Shown here in pieces: positions 57,082-64,000 of a stretch of DNA of 64,000 nucleotides. A model generated the notes under the pieces. That model saw only the letters and a list, made by a program, of their open reading frames with translations, did not search any database and was not told the DNA's origin. The translations under genes were made by a program, and so were the position numbers. The stretch comes from Chloroflexota bacterium (GTDB taxonomy: Bacteria; Chloroflexota; Anaerolineae; B4-G1; SLSP01): NCBI GenBank assembly GCA_019873645.1, contig JAIOAX010000014.1, forward strand, positions 40,769-104,768, in the 5' to 3' direction. The stretch's first letter is position 1. Every line of letters starts with the position of its first letter.

Positions 57082-59211
57082 ATGAAATCGAAAGTGTTGA
57101 CCCGCCGTGAATTTCTGCACCTGACCACGGCAGCCGCGCTCGGCGCGGTGGCGACGGCCTGCGCTGCGCCGACGCCCCAGATCATCAAGGAGACTGTCGA
57201 GGTCGAAAAGGTGGTCGAGAAGACCGTCGAGGTTGAGAAGACCGTCGAGGTCGCCAAGACCGTTGAAAAGATCGTCGAGAAGACCGTTGAAGTTGAAGTG
57301 CCCAAGGGCCGCAGCGAACCCCCGATGCTTGAACCACTGGTCAAGGCCGGCAAGCTGCCGCCCGTGGATGAACGCCTGCCGATGAATCCCTTCGTGGTGG
57401 GTGGACGTGAGTCCATCGGCGTCTACGGCGGCGAAGTGCGCCAGATCCACTTCGACACCGTCTGGTCGGTGGACACCTACGACTGGATGTCTGATCGGGT
57501 GCTCCAATACTCAGATACCGACTTCCGCACCCTTGTCCCCAACATGATCGAGAGCTGGGAAGGCTCGGACGACGGCACAACCTACACCTTCCACATGCGC
57601 AAGGGGATGCGCTGGTCGGATGGCGAACCCTTGACCACCGAAGACGTGGATTTCTGGTGGAACAAGTGGGCCATCGCGGAGGGTTCGGAGTCGTGGGGGC
57701 CGGCTGCGCCGTTTAACGGTATCCAGGGGAAGCGCTGTGAGATCGAAATCCTGGATGATTACACCTTCCGGTGCAAATTTGAGTACACCTTTGGTCTCTT
57801 CCCCCATATTCTCACCCGTAACATGGGCGGCTATCCCTGCGAAGGCCCCTTTATGCCCGCGCACTTCTTGAAGAAGTACCATATTGATTATGCCGGTAAG
57901 GAAGCTCTGGAGAAGCTAATGGCCGAGTGGTCCATGGAACGGTGGCAGCAAGTGTTGAACCGTTTCTGCAACCAATGGGGGCTGAATACCTGGCAGTTCC
58001 CCGACTGGGCTAAGGATTTCCCGACGCTGGCAGCCTGGGTGCCGAAGGAATATCCGGCCGAGGGTCTCATCATCTTCCATCGCAACCCCTACTATTGGAA
58101 GGTAGACTTGGTCGGCAACCAGCTCCCCTACATTGACACCCTGCGCCTGGATTACATGGCCGACACCCAGACGATGGAACTGAAGCTCATCGGCGGTGAG
58201 CTTGACTGGGTCGGTATGCACGATGTGACCGTCGCCAAGTACCCGCTGTACAAGGAGAACGAGGATAAGAGCAACTACACGGTGGGCGATTACCTCTCCT
58301 GTATGACCGACCGTTACACTCTTTATCCGCGTCGCACGCTGCCGAAGGACCCGGTGCTGGAGCAGATCGTCAACCATCCCAACTGGACGCGCGCGCTCTC
58401 GGTGGCGATTGACCGTGACGAAATCAACGAGAGCCTCTTCTACGGTCTGGCCCGTATGGGGCAGATGGCGCCGATGCCCAACTCTTCTTACTACAAGGAG
58501 AAATACGGCACAGCATGGGCGCAGTATGATCCCGATCTGGCGAACAAACTGCTGGACGAGATGGGGCTGAACAAGCGCGATAGCCAGGGCTTCCGCCTGC
58601 GGCCCGACGGCAAGCGGTTGAGCTACATGATCGAGCACCCGGGCATCCGCGTCGGTGCGTCGGTCGCCGAGTTCTGCGAGATGGTCACCACCTACTGGCG
58701 TGAGATCGGCATTGATGCGACGGTCAAAGAGATTGATGAACAACTGTACGGCGAGCGAATGCGCGCCAACGAGGTAGAGTGCGGCGTCTGGCACGCCGAC
58801 CGCTGCACAGATATGCTCTTGCCGATCCAGATGCAGTGGTACATCCCCACGAACGACTGTCAGCAGGGCACGGTCTCCTGCGCCTGGCAGCAGTGGTATC
58901 AGGCTGTGGACAAGAATGCCGAAGGCATCGTCGCGCCGCCGGAGGAGATCCAGCAACTGTACGCCTGGGTTGACGAGATGCGCATGGTGGTTGACGATGA
59001 CGAGCGCGTCGCCATCGGGCAGAAGATTTTTGATTACCTGGCCGACAAGCCGCTGGCTATCGGGACGGTTCTCGAAAGCCCCTGCCCCTTGTTGTACAAC
59101 AAGAACCTGCGCAATATGCCGCGCCCCAAGGTGCCCATCGGCTGGGACACCTACGGCATCAACACCTACCATCCGGCAGCCTTCTATTATGAGGGTGGCA
59201 AGCGGGCGTAG
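57082..59211 (+). CDS. Family-5 ABC transporter solute-binding lipoprotein
   Basis: The protein has 709 residues. The N-terminus has a twin-arginine motif TRREFLHL, then AAALGAVATAC with a lipobox Cys27, so it is probably a Tat-exported lipoprotein. A highly repetitive linker of VEVEK/KTVEV words (about 35-75) follows, typical of Chloroflexota binding proteins. The SBP_bac_5 domain (about 90-709) has PNMIESWEGSDDGTTYTFHM, RKGMRWSDGEPLTTEDVDFW and RALSVAIDRDEINESLF. Such proteins deliver oligosaccharides, glycosides or peptides to the membrane permease. The length (over 600 residues) and neighbouring sugar-type regulator suggest an oligosaccharide. GGAGGAAGCT precedes the ATG. Confidence 0.94.
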   Translation: MKSKVLTRREFLHLTTAAALGAVATACAAPTPQIIKETVEVEKVVEKTVEVEKTVEVAKTVEKIVEKTVEVEVPKGRSEPPMLEPLVKAGKLPPVDERLPMNPFVVGGRESIGVYGGEVRQIHFDTVWSVDTYDWMSDRVLQYSDTDFRTLVPNMIESWEGSDDGTTYTFHMRKGMRWSDGEPLTTEDVDFWWNKWAIAEGSESWGPAAPFNGIQGKRCEIEILDDYTFRCKFEYTFGLFPHILTRNMGGYPCEGPFMPAHFLKKYHIDYAGKEALEKLMAEWSMERWQQVLNRFCNQWGLNTWQFPDWAKDFPTLAAWVPKEYPAEGLIIFHRNPYYWKVDLVGNQLPYIDTLRLDYMADTQTMELKLIGGELDWVGMHDVTVAKYPLYKENEDKSNYTVGDYLSCMTDRYTLYPRRTLPKDPVLEQIVNHPNWTRALSVAIDRDEINESLFYGLARMGQMAPMPNSSYYKEKYGTAWAQYDPDLANKLLDEMGLNKRDSQGFRLRPDGKRLSYMIEHPGIRVGASVAEFCEMVTTYWREIGIDATVKEIDEQLYGERMRANEVECGVWHADRCTDMLLPIQMQWYIPTNDCQQGTVSCAWQQWYQAVDKNAEGIVAPPEEIQQLYAWVDEMRMVVDDDERVAIGQKIFDYLADKPLAIGTVLESPCPLLYNKNLRNMPRPKVPIGWDTYGINTYHPAAFYYEGGKRA

Positions 59212-59227
59212 AATCCTTATAAGCACA

Positions 59228-59263
59228 CCAACCGGGTTGCCGGGTTACCGGCAGCCCGGTTGG
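59228..59263 (+). terminator. Strong intra-operon hairpin between binding-protein and permease genes
   Basis: CCAACCGGGTTGCCGG (59228-59243) pairs with CCGGCAGCCCGGTTGG (59248-59263) with one G-U pair and a GTTA loop. It stands 17 bp behind the binding-protein stop and lacks a T-run. Such hairpins often stabilise the 5' mRNA or partly terminate, giving more binding protein than permease. Confidence 0.7.
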
Positions 59264-59286
59264 GCCTTGAAAGAGCATTGATCGGC

Positions 59287-59347
59287 GGATTCAGTATGAA
59301 TTTGCGATTTGCAGATTTGCAGATTTTGCGATTTGCAGATTTGCAAG
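59287..59347. repeat. GATTTGCAGATTTGC repeat
   Basis: Five copies of GATTTGC/GCAGATT words lie between the hairpin and the ribosome-binding site of the first permease gene. A long A/T-rich run with few secondary structures, it may act as a ribosome standby region. Confidence 0.7.
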
Positions 59348-59362
59348 AGGAGGTAAACCCTT

Positions 59363-60364
59363 ATGCTTGCGTATATCATTCAGCGTATCTTACGCGCCAT
59401 TCCCCAGTTGCTGTTGATTTCAATCCTGGCTTTCATCATCATCCAGCTCCCCCCAGGAGACATTGTGACATACCAGATTCAACGTCTGCAATCCAGCGGC
59501 GTACAGGTGAGTCAGGCCCAGGCCGATGCGCTGATCAGACAGTACGGCATGGACAAGCCGATGTATATGCGTTATCTGCTCTGGATCAGCAAAGTTGTCA
59601 CTAAGTTTGACTTCGGCTACTCGTATACTTTTGAAAAACCGGTAGCCCAGGTCATCATGGAGCGCATGGGCTATACGTTTGTCCTTGCCCTGGCCTCGGC
59701 TATCTTTACTTACATTGTGGCAATTCCCATCGGCGTTTTCGCGGCCGTCAGGCAGTATTCAATCGCCGATTATGTGATTACCTTTTTCACCTTTGTGGGA
59801 CTGGCTGTGCCCGCGTTCTTTTTAGCGATGATCATCATGTACATCGCGCTCACGAAGTTTGGCATTCGGGCCGGCGGGTTGTTCTCGCCGGAGTACATGG
59901 TACAACCGTGGAGCTGGGGCAAGTTTGTGGACTTATTAGCCCATCTATGGTTCCCTATCATCCTTTTGGGGCTTGGCGGCGTCGCCGGCACCATCCGCAC
60001 GATGCGCGCGATGATGCTGGACGAGTTGCGCAAGCAGTATGTGACGGTGGCGCGCGCGAAGGGCCTGTCCGAATTCCAGGTCATCGTGCGCTATCCGATG
60101 CGCCTGGCGATCAACCCTATCATCAGCGGCCTGATGTGGCTGCTGCCGTGGCTTTTCTCCGGCGGCACGATCCTTGAAATCGTCCTCAATCTGACTACCG
60201 CTGGCCCGGCCTTGTACGCTTCGCTCCGTCAGCAAGATATGTACATGGCCGGCGCCTACATCTTGATCATCGGCGTCTTGACCGCGATCAGCGCGCTTTT
60301 CTCGGATATCTTATTGGCCGTGTCGGATCCACGCATTCGGTTTGGCGGAGTGGAGGGGGTATGA
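59363..60364 (+). CDS. ABC transporter permease (DppB type)
   Basis: The 333-residue integral membrane protein has six helices and the DppB/OppB layout. An N-terminal helix (IIQRILRAIPQLLLISILAF) is followed by a periplasmic loop with GMDKPMYMRYLLWISKVV and the transmembrane core. The coupling-helix region is LRKQYVTVARAKGLSEFQVIVRYPMR, which contains the EAA-type motif contacting the ATPases. AAGAGGAGG precedes the ATG. The stop overlaps the next permease start (ATGA). With the DppC-type protein it forms the channel for the solute delivered by the lipoprotein encoded upstream. Confidence 0.95.
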   Translation: MLAYIIQRILRAIPQLLLISILAFIIIQLPPGDIVTYQIQRLQSSGVQVSQAQADALIRQYGMDKPMYMRYLLWISKVVTKFDFGYSYTFEKPVAQVIMERMGYTFVLALASAIFTYIVAIPIGVFAAVRQYSIADYVITFFTFVGLAVPAFFLAMIIMYIALTKFGIRAGGLFSPEYMVQPWSWGKFVDLLAHLWFPIILLGLGGVAGTIRTMRAMMLDELRKQYVTVARAKGLSEFQVIVRYPMRLAINPIISGLMWLLPWLFSGGTILEIVLNLTTAGPALYASLRQQDMYMAGAYILIIGVLTAISALFSDILLAVSDPRIRFGGVEGV

Positions 60365-61518
60365 GCATGAAAACCTGGTTCAAAAAACGCGCCGACCGCA
60401 AGGCGCGGCGGCTCGTTCCTGAAGGGCAAGAAGAAGAGTTCTACCGCGCCGGGCAATGGCAATTGGTGTGGTGGAAGTTCAAACGTCACAAGCTGGCGCA
60501 GATCGCCATGGTCGTCTTGGGCATCCTGTACTTTATTGCCATCTTTGCCGAATTTGTCAGTCCACACGATCCCTTGCACCGTTACAAGCAATACCTGGCC
60601 TTTCCGCCGACGAAAATCCATATCCGCGATAAACAGGGTCACTTTCACACGCCGTTTATTTACGGGATGAAGATGGGCCGTGACCCGGTCACATTCCGGC
60701 CGGTCTATCAGGAAGATACCGGCATTATCTATCCGATTGGGTTATTTGTGCGTGGCGACCCGTACAAGTTCTGGGGGCTGTTTCCGACCGATGTGCATCT
60801 GTTCGGCACCGGACCGGAGAATATGCCGCTGTTTGTTTTGGGCACCGATACCATCGGACGGGACGTGTTATCGCGGATTTTCTATGGGGGGCGCATCTCG
60901 CTGAGCGTGGGATTGGTCGGCATTGTCATCAGCTTTGTCCTGGGGCTGGCGCTGGGCGGCATCTCCGGCTTCTTCGGCGGCGTGATTGACGAGGGCATTC
61001 AGCGTTCCATTGAGGTGATCACCACGTTGCCGACGATCCCGTTGTGGATGGCCCTGGCCGCCGCATTGCCCCGCGAATGGCCGCAGGTGCGCATCTACTT
61101 TGCCACCACGCTCATCCTCTCGATTCTTGGCTGGACGGGCCTGGCGCGCACGGTGCGTGGACGCCTGTTGAGCATGCGCGAGGAAGATTTCGTCCTGGCC
61201 GCGCGGCTGGACGGCGAGAGCGAGTGGGCCATCATCACCCGCTATATGATTCCCGGCTTCGCCAGCTATATCATCGTCTCGCTCACCGGCGCGCTGCCGG
61301 GCATGATCCTCGGCGAGACCTCGTTGAGTTTCCTGGGCATCGGTCTGAACCCGCCGACGATCAGTTGGGGCGTGATGTTGCAGGACGCGCAGGACATCAT
61401 GAACGTGGCCCACTACCCCTGGATTCTGTGGCCGGTGCCGGTGGTGGTGCTGGCGGTGCTGATGTTCAACTTCGCGGGCGACGGTTTGCGCGACGCCGCA
61501 GACCCGTATGTCTCCTGA
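60361..61518 (+). CDS. ABC transporter permease (DppC type)
   Basis: The 385-residue permease has one N-terminal helix near 45-65 (LAQIAMVVLGILYFIAIFAEF) followed by a long periplasmic insertion of about 110 residues (PHDPLHRYKQYLAFPPTKIH ... FGTGPENMPLFVLGTD). The DppC core begins at GTDTIGRDVLSRIFYGGRIS and carries LVGIVISFVLGLALGGISGFFGGV and the coupling motif REEDFVLAARLDGESEWAII. The insertion makes it longer than typical DppC proteins. It overlaps the preceding permease by four bases and is separated from the ATPase genes by an inverted-repeat spacer. Confidence 0.95.
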   Translation: MSMKTWFKKRADRKARRLVPEGQEEEFYRAGQWQLVWWKFKRHKLAQIAMVVLGILYFIAIFAEFVSPHDPLHRYKQYLAFPPTKIHIRDKQGHFHTPFIYGMKMGRDPVTFRPVYQEDTGIIYPIGLFVRGDPYKFWGLFPTDVHLFGTGPENMPLFVLGTDTIGRDVLSRIFYGGRISLSVGLVGIVISFVLGLALGGISGFFGGVIDEGIQRSIEVITTLPTIPLWMALAAALPREWPQVRIYFATTLILSILGWTGLARTVRGRLLSMREEDFVLAARLDGESEWAIITRYMIPGFASYIIVSLTGALPGMILGETSLSFLGIGLNPPTISWGVMLQDAQDIMNVAHYPWILWPVPVVVLAVLMFNFAGDGLRDAADPYVS

Positions 61519-61561
61519 AAAGCCCCCACTGCGGAGTTCCATACCCGTGAGGCTGAAAATC

Positions 61562-61636
61562 TCAACCGCGAATCCCGCGAATCTTCGCCGATTTTTAGAA
61601 AAGATTCGCGTAGATTAGCGAGATTAGCGGTTTATT
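61562..61636. repeat. CGCGAATCTT inverted repeat between permease and ATPase genes
   Basis: CGCGAATCTT (61576-61585) pairs with AAGATTCGCG (61601-61610). The outer words AACCGCGAATC and GAGATTAGCGGTT add further pairing. Same style as other intergenic repeat hairpins in the window, here inside the importer operon. Confidence 0.75.
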
Positions 61637-61651
61637 CTTGAAGGAGTTATC

Positions 61652-62716
61652 ATGACAACGGATAACGTACTTGCCGAAATCAAGAATTTGCATACCTACT
61701 TCTACCTGCCCGAAGGCATCGTGCGGGCGGTGGACGGCGTGGACCTGACCATCCGTGCGGGACGCACCCTGGGCATCGTGGGGGAAAGCGGCTGCGGCAA
61801 GAGCATTACCGCACTTTCCTTGATGCAATTGGTGCCTTCGCCGGGGCGGATCATCGAAGGCGAGATCACTTACTACAAAACCATCCATAAGACGGCCGCC
61901 ACTTCGACATCCGATGTGATCGAAATCACCAAACTCAAGCCCAACAGCCCGGAGATGCGTGCCATTCGGGGGAATCAGATTTCGATGGTTTTCCAGGAAC
62001 CGATGGCGGCGATGCTGCCGGTGCGCACGGTCGGCGCGCAGATTATGGAAGCGATTATGTTGCACCAGAAGGTGAGCAAAGCGGAGGCCCGCGAGCGCGC
62101 TATAGACATCCTGGCCCGCGTCAAATTGCCCAATCCCGACCGCATCGTGGATACTTACCCGTTTCAGTTGAGCGGCGGGATGCGGCAGCGCGCGGTGATT
62201 GCGATGGCTTTGAGTTGCAATCCCAACCTGCTCATCGCCGATGAACCGACGACGGCGCTGGATGTGACCACCGAGGCCCAAATCCTGGACTTGATGCGCG
62301 CTCTCCAGAAAGAGTTCAATATGGCGATTATGTACATCACCCACAACCTGGGCGTGATTGCCGAAATGGCCCAGGAAGTCGCGGTGATGTACCTGGGCAA
62401 AGTGGTCGAGGAAACGGATGTGACCTCGCTTTTCAGGAACCCGCTGCATCCCTATACCCAGGCGTTGCTGCGCTCCATCCCGCAACTGGACGATGTGATG
62501 GCGCGCGCCGGTAAGAAGAAACGCCTGGAGACGATTCGCGGGATGATCCCCGATCCTTACAGCGTATTGCCGGGGTGCACGTTCCATCCCCGCTGTCCGC
62601 AGTACATGGAAGGGGTCTGCAATAAGGCCATTCCCGAAGTCATCGAGGTCGAGCCGGGGCATACGGTGCGCTGTCACCTGTATGCCGCTCATTCTGCACG
62701 CGCACAAGCCAGCTAA
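61652..62716 (+). CDS. ABC transporter ATPase (DppD type)
   Basis: The 354-residue protein has Walker A GESGCGKS, the Q-loop in FQEPMAAML, the signature [20 protein letters not shown], Walker [15 protein letters not shown] and the switch His in YITHNLGV. The C-terminal oligopeptide-transporter domain ([20 protein letters not shown]) has the Cys set that often binds an iron-sulfur cluster in Dpp/Opp ATPases. It powers the importer together with the next ATPase. GAAGGAG precedes the ATG; the next gene starts 11 bp later. Confidence 0.96.
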   Translation: MTTDNVLAEIKNLHTYFYLPEGIVRAVDGVDLTIRAGRTLGIVGESGCGKSITALSLMQLVPSPGRIIEGEITYYKTIHKTAATSTSDVIEITKLKPNSPEMRAIRGNQISMVFQEPMAAMLPVRTVGAQIMEAIMLHQKVSKAEARERAIDILARVKLPNPDRIVDTYPFQLSGGMRQRAVIAMALSCNPNLLIADEPTTALDVTTEAQILDLMRALQKEFNMAIMYITHNLGVIAEMAQEVAVMYLGKVVEETDVTSLFRNPLHPYTQALLRSIPQLDDVMARAGKKKRLETIRGMIPDPYSVLPGCTFHPRCPQYMEGVCNKAIPEVIEVEPGHTVRCHLYAAHSARAQAS

Positions 62717-62727
62717 GGATACCCACT

Positions 62728-63789
62728 ATGACCGAACAAACGCATATCCATAGTGAATCGCAAACCCCACAGGCGCAGCCGCCGCTGTTGGAGGTCAAAG
62801 CACTGAAGAAGTATTTCCCCATTCAACGCGGCTTCTTCAGGAAGGTTGTCGGCCACGTGAAGGCGGTGGACGGCGTGGATTTCTACGTCAACGAAGGCGA
62901 AACCCTGGGACTGGTGGGCGAAAGCGGCTGCGGCAAGACCACCACCGGACGCTGCGTCCTGCGGGCGCTCAACCCCTCCAGCGGCGAAATCTGGTTCCAG
63001 GATCCGCACATGGGGCGGGTCAACGTGGCCGAGCTGGAACATGAGCAGTTGATCCAGGTGCGCCGCAATATGCGCATGATCTTTCAGGACCCGTATGCCT
63101 CGCTCAATCCGCGTATGACGCTGCTGGAAATCGTCGGCGCGCCGCTGCGGGCGATGAACCTCGCCAAAGGCAAAGAGCTGGAGGATCGCGTGGCGGAAAT
63201 GCTGGAGCTGGTGGGGCTGCGGCCGGAGTACATGCGTCGTTATCCGCACGCTTTCAGCGGCGGGCAGCGGCAGCGCATCGGCCTGGCGCGCGCTCTGGCG
63301 CCCAATCCCAAGTTCGTGGTGTGCGATGAGCCGGTTTCGGCGCTGGACGTGTCGGTGCAGGCCCAAATCCTCAACTTGCTTCAGGAATTGCAGGAGCAGA
63401 TGGGGTTGACCTACCTGTTCGTGGCCCACGATCTGAGCGTGGTGGCGCACATCAGCAACCGCGTGGCGGTGATGTATGTAGGCAAGATCGTCGAGATGGC
63501 GACGACGCACGAGTTGTTTATGACGCCGAAGCACCCCTACACCGAGGCGCTGATGTCGGCCATACCGCGCCCCGATCCCACGCCGCGCGAAAAGCGCATC
63601 TTGCTCACCGGTGAGGTGGCGAATCCGGCCAATCCGCCTTCGGGCTGTTATTTCCATCCGCGTTGTACCTACGTCAAAGACATTTGCAGTAAGGAAGAAC
63701 CGGTGTTCGAGGAGATCAGTCCCGGGCACTTTGTCAAGTGTCATCGCGCCGCCGAACTGAACCTCAGCGGCGTGTTGAATCTGGCGTAA
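62728..63789 (+). CDS. ABC transporter ATPase (DppF type)
   Basis: The 353-residue protein has Walker [14 protein letters not shown]-loop [16 protein letters not shown], signature [20 protein letters not shown], Walker [17 protein letters not shown] and switch His VAHDLSVV. The C-terminal [19 protein letters not shown] gives the same Cys pattern as its partner. It forms the second half of the ATPase heterodimer of the importer. AAGGATACC precedes the ATG. It is the last gene of the operon visible here. Confidence 0.96.
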   Translation: MTEQTHIHSESQTPQAQPPLLEVKALKKYFPIQRGFFRKVVGHVKAVDGVDFYVNEGETLGLVGESGCGKTTTGRCVLRALNPSSGEIWFQDPHMGRVNVAELEHEQLIQVRRNMRMIFQDPYASLNPRMTLLEIVGAPLRAMNLAKGKELEDRVAEMLELVGLRPEYMRRYPHAFSGGQRQRIGLARALAPNPKFVVCDEPVSALDVSVQAQILNLLQELQEQMGLTYLFVAHDLSVVAHISNRVAVMYVGKIVEMATTHELFMTPKHPYTEALMSAIPRPDPTPREKRILLTGEVANPANPPSGCYFHPRCTYVKDICSKEEPVFEEISPGHFVKCHRAAELNLSGVLNLA

Positions 63790-63816
63790 CGTTGCGATAT
63801 ACAATATCGGGTAGAC

Positions 63817-63845
63817 TGTAGGGCGATGGGGTGAATCGCCCTACA
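63817..63845 (+). terminator. Hairpin behind the importer operon
   Basis: TGTAGGGCGAT (63817-63827) pairs with ATCGCCCTACA (63835-63845), 11 bp, 27 bp after the last stop codon. It has no T-run and resembles a common dispersed repeat (see 46347-46418). It may nevertheless end the transcript. Confidence 0.5.
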
Positions 63846-63850
63846 ATACT

Positions 63851-64000
63851 GTAGCACAAGCTGTTAGCTGGTGTGAATGTGGAAAGCAAGCTGACAGTTT
63901 TACAATTGTTATCGTAGCGCAAGCTGTCAGCTTGTGAAGATGTGAAAAGCAAACTGACAGTTTGTTCTACAATACCGTAGCGCAAGCTGTCAGCTGGTGT
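63851..64000. repeat. 63-bp tandem repeat with internal inverted repeat, cut by window end
   Basis: Units start at 63851, 63914 and 63977, exactly 63 bp apart. Each begins GTAGC(A/G)CAAGCTGT(T/C)AGCT and later contains AGCAA(G/A)CTGACAG, the complement of its own beginning, so each unit can fold. The array continues past the window end. Confidence 0.85.

Noticed and set aside
57916..59226. 436-codon open frame opposite the solute-binding protein
   Set aside because: Antisense shadow; the real gene has a Tat/lipobox leader and SBP_bac_5 motifs.
61595..63804. Two long minus-strand frames opposite the ABC ATPases
   Set aside because: Mirror images of conserved ATPase genes; the His-rich products have no plausible domain.
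1..64000. tRNA, rRNA, integrase or prophage genes
   Set aside because: I looked for tRNA-like cloverleaf ends in gaps and for recombinase motifs in the reading frames and found none that could be supported.

Overview
The window reads as a GC-rich chromosome segment of a saccharolytic, probably anaerobic member of the Chloroflexota, most likely class Anaerolineae. This is inferred from gene content, not from a marker gene. The content includes a lipoprotein solute-binding protein with a repetitive VEKTVEV-type linker, LacI-type sugar sensors fused to histidine kinases, a tungsten-type aldehyde:ferredoxin oxidoreductase, menaquinone methyltransferase, many glycoside hydrolases, and intergenic spaces packed with short-period degenerate repeats. 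No rRNA, tRNA, CRISPR array, prophage or complete insertion sequence was seen.

Region 1 (1-10.9 kb) is mostly housekeeping. It holds part of a biotin-dependent, possibly Na+-pumping decarboxylase (carboxyltransferase plus a membrane gamma-like subunit cut by the window edge), UbiE/MenG and a VapBC-type toxin-antitoxin pair. A leftward chain rluB > cmk > lpdA > pyrK > pyrD-like > small membrane protein follows, apparently started by a leaderless promoter, and then a rightward dGTPase. Region 2 (10.9-22.2 kb) has a GH2 and a GH3 glycosidase with a TetR regulator, a LysM L,D-transpeptidase, a secreted PA14/golvesin-domain protein and a RACo-like [2Fe-2S]/ASKHA reductive activator with a structured leader.

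Region 3 (22.2-31.9 kb) is a signalling island. Three histidine kinases share nearly the same kinase core but have different inputs (PAS-PAS, LacI-type sugar sensor, six membrane helices plus PAS). A fourth REC-PAS-kinase and two single-domain response regulators complete it. Region 4 (31.9-46 kb) is sugar and sugar-acid catabolism: AOR, GH51 arabinofuranosidase, Gfo/Idh/MocA dehydrogenase, aldo/keto reductase, RraA-like protein, UxuA-like mannonate dehydratase and an HpcH/HpaI aldolase. Also here are a homocysteine S-methyltransferase-like protein, a broken DUF6516-type toxin-antitoxin pair bounded by 47-bp direct repeats, a GxxExxY protein and a clean 173-bp MITE with 18-bp terminal inverted repeats and a 9-bp target duplication.

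Region 5 (46.4-64 kb) carries a secreted beta-helix protein and a membrane protein. After these comes a 1236-residue one-piece regulator (LacI-type sensor, kinase, two receivers, AraC DNA-binding domain) followed by a receiver with Glu at the phosphorylation site, an 843-residue unknown protein and a complete family-5 ABC importer (binding protein, two permeases, two ATPases). Two matching promoter modules, each with two TGTCCGAAAAGTA-type sites 21 bp apart next to a -35/-10 pair, lie before the receiver gene and before the importer. They suggest the AraC-type regulator controls both. The strongest novelties are this regulon module, the MITE, a dispersed coding-like repeat with a 21-bp tandem array, and the unusual density of degenerate intergenic repeats.
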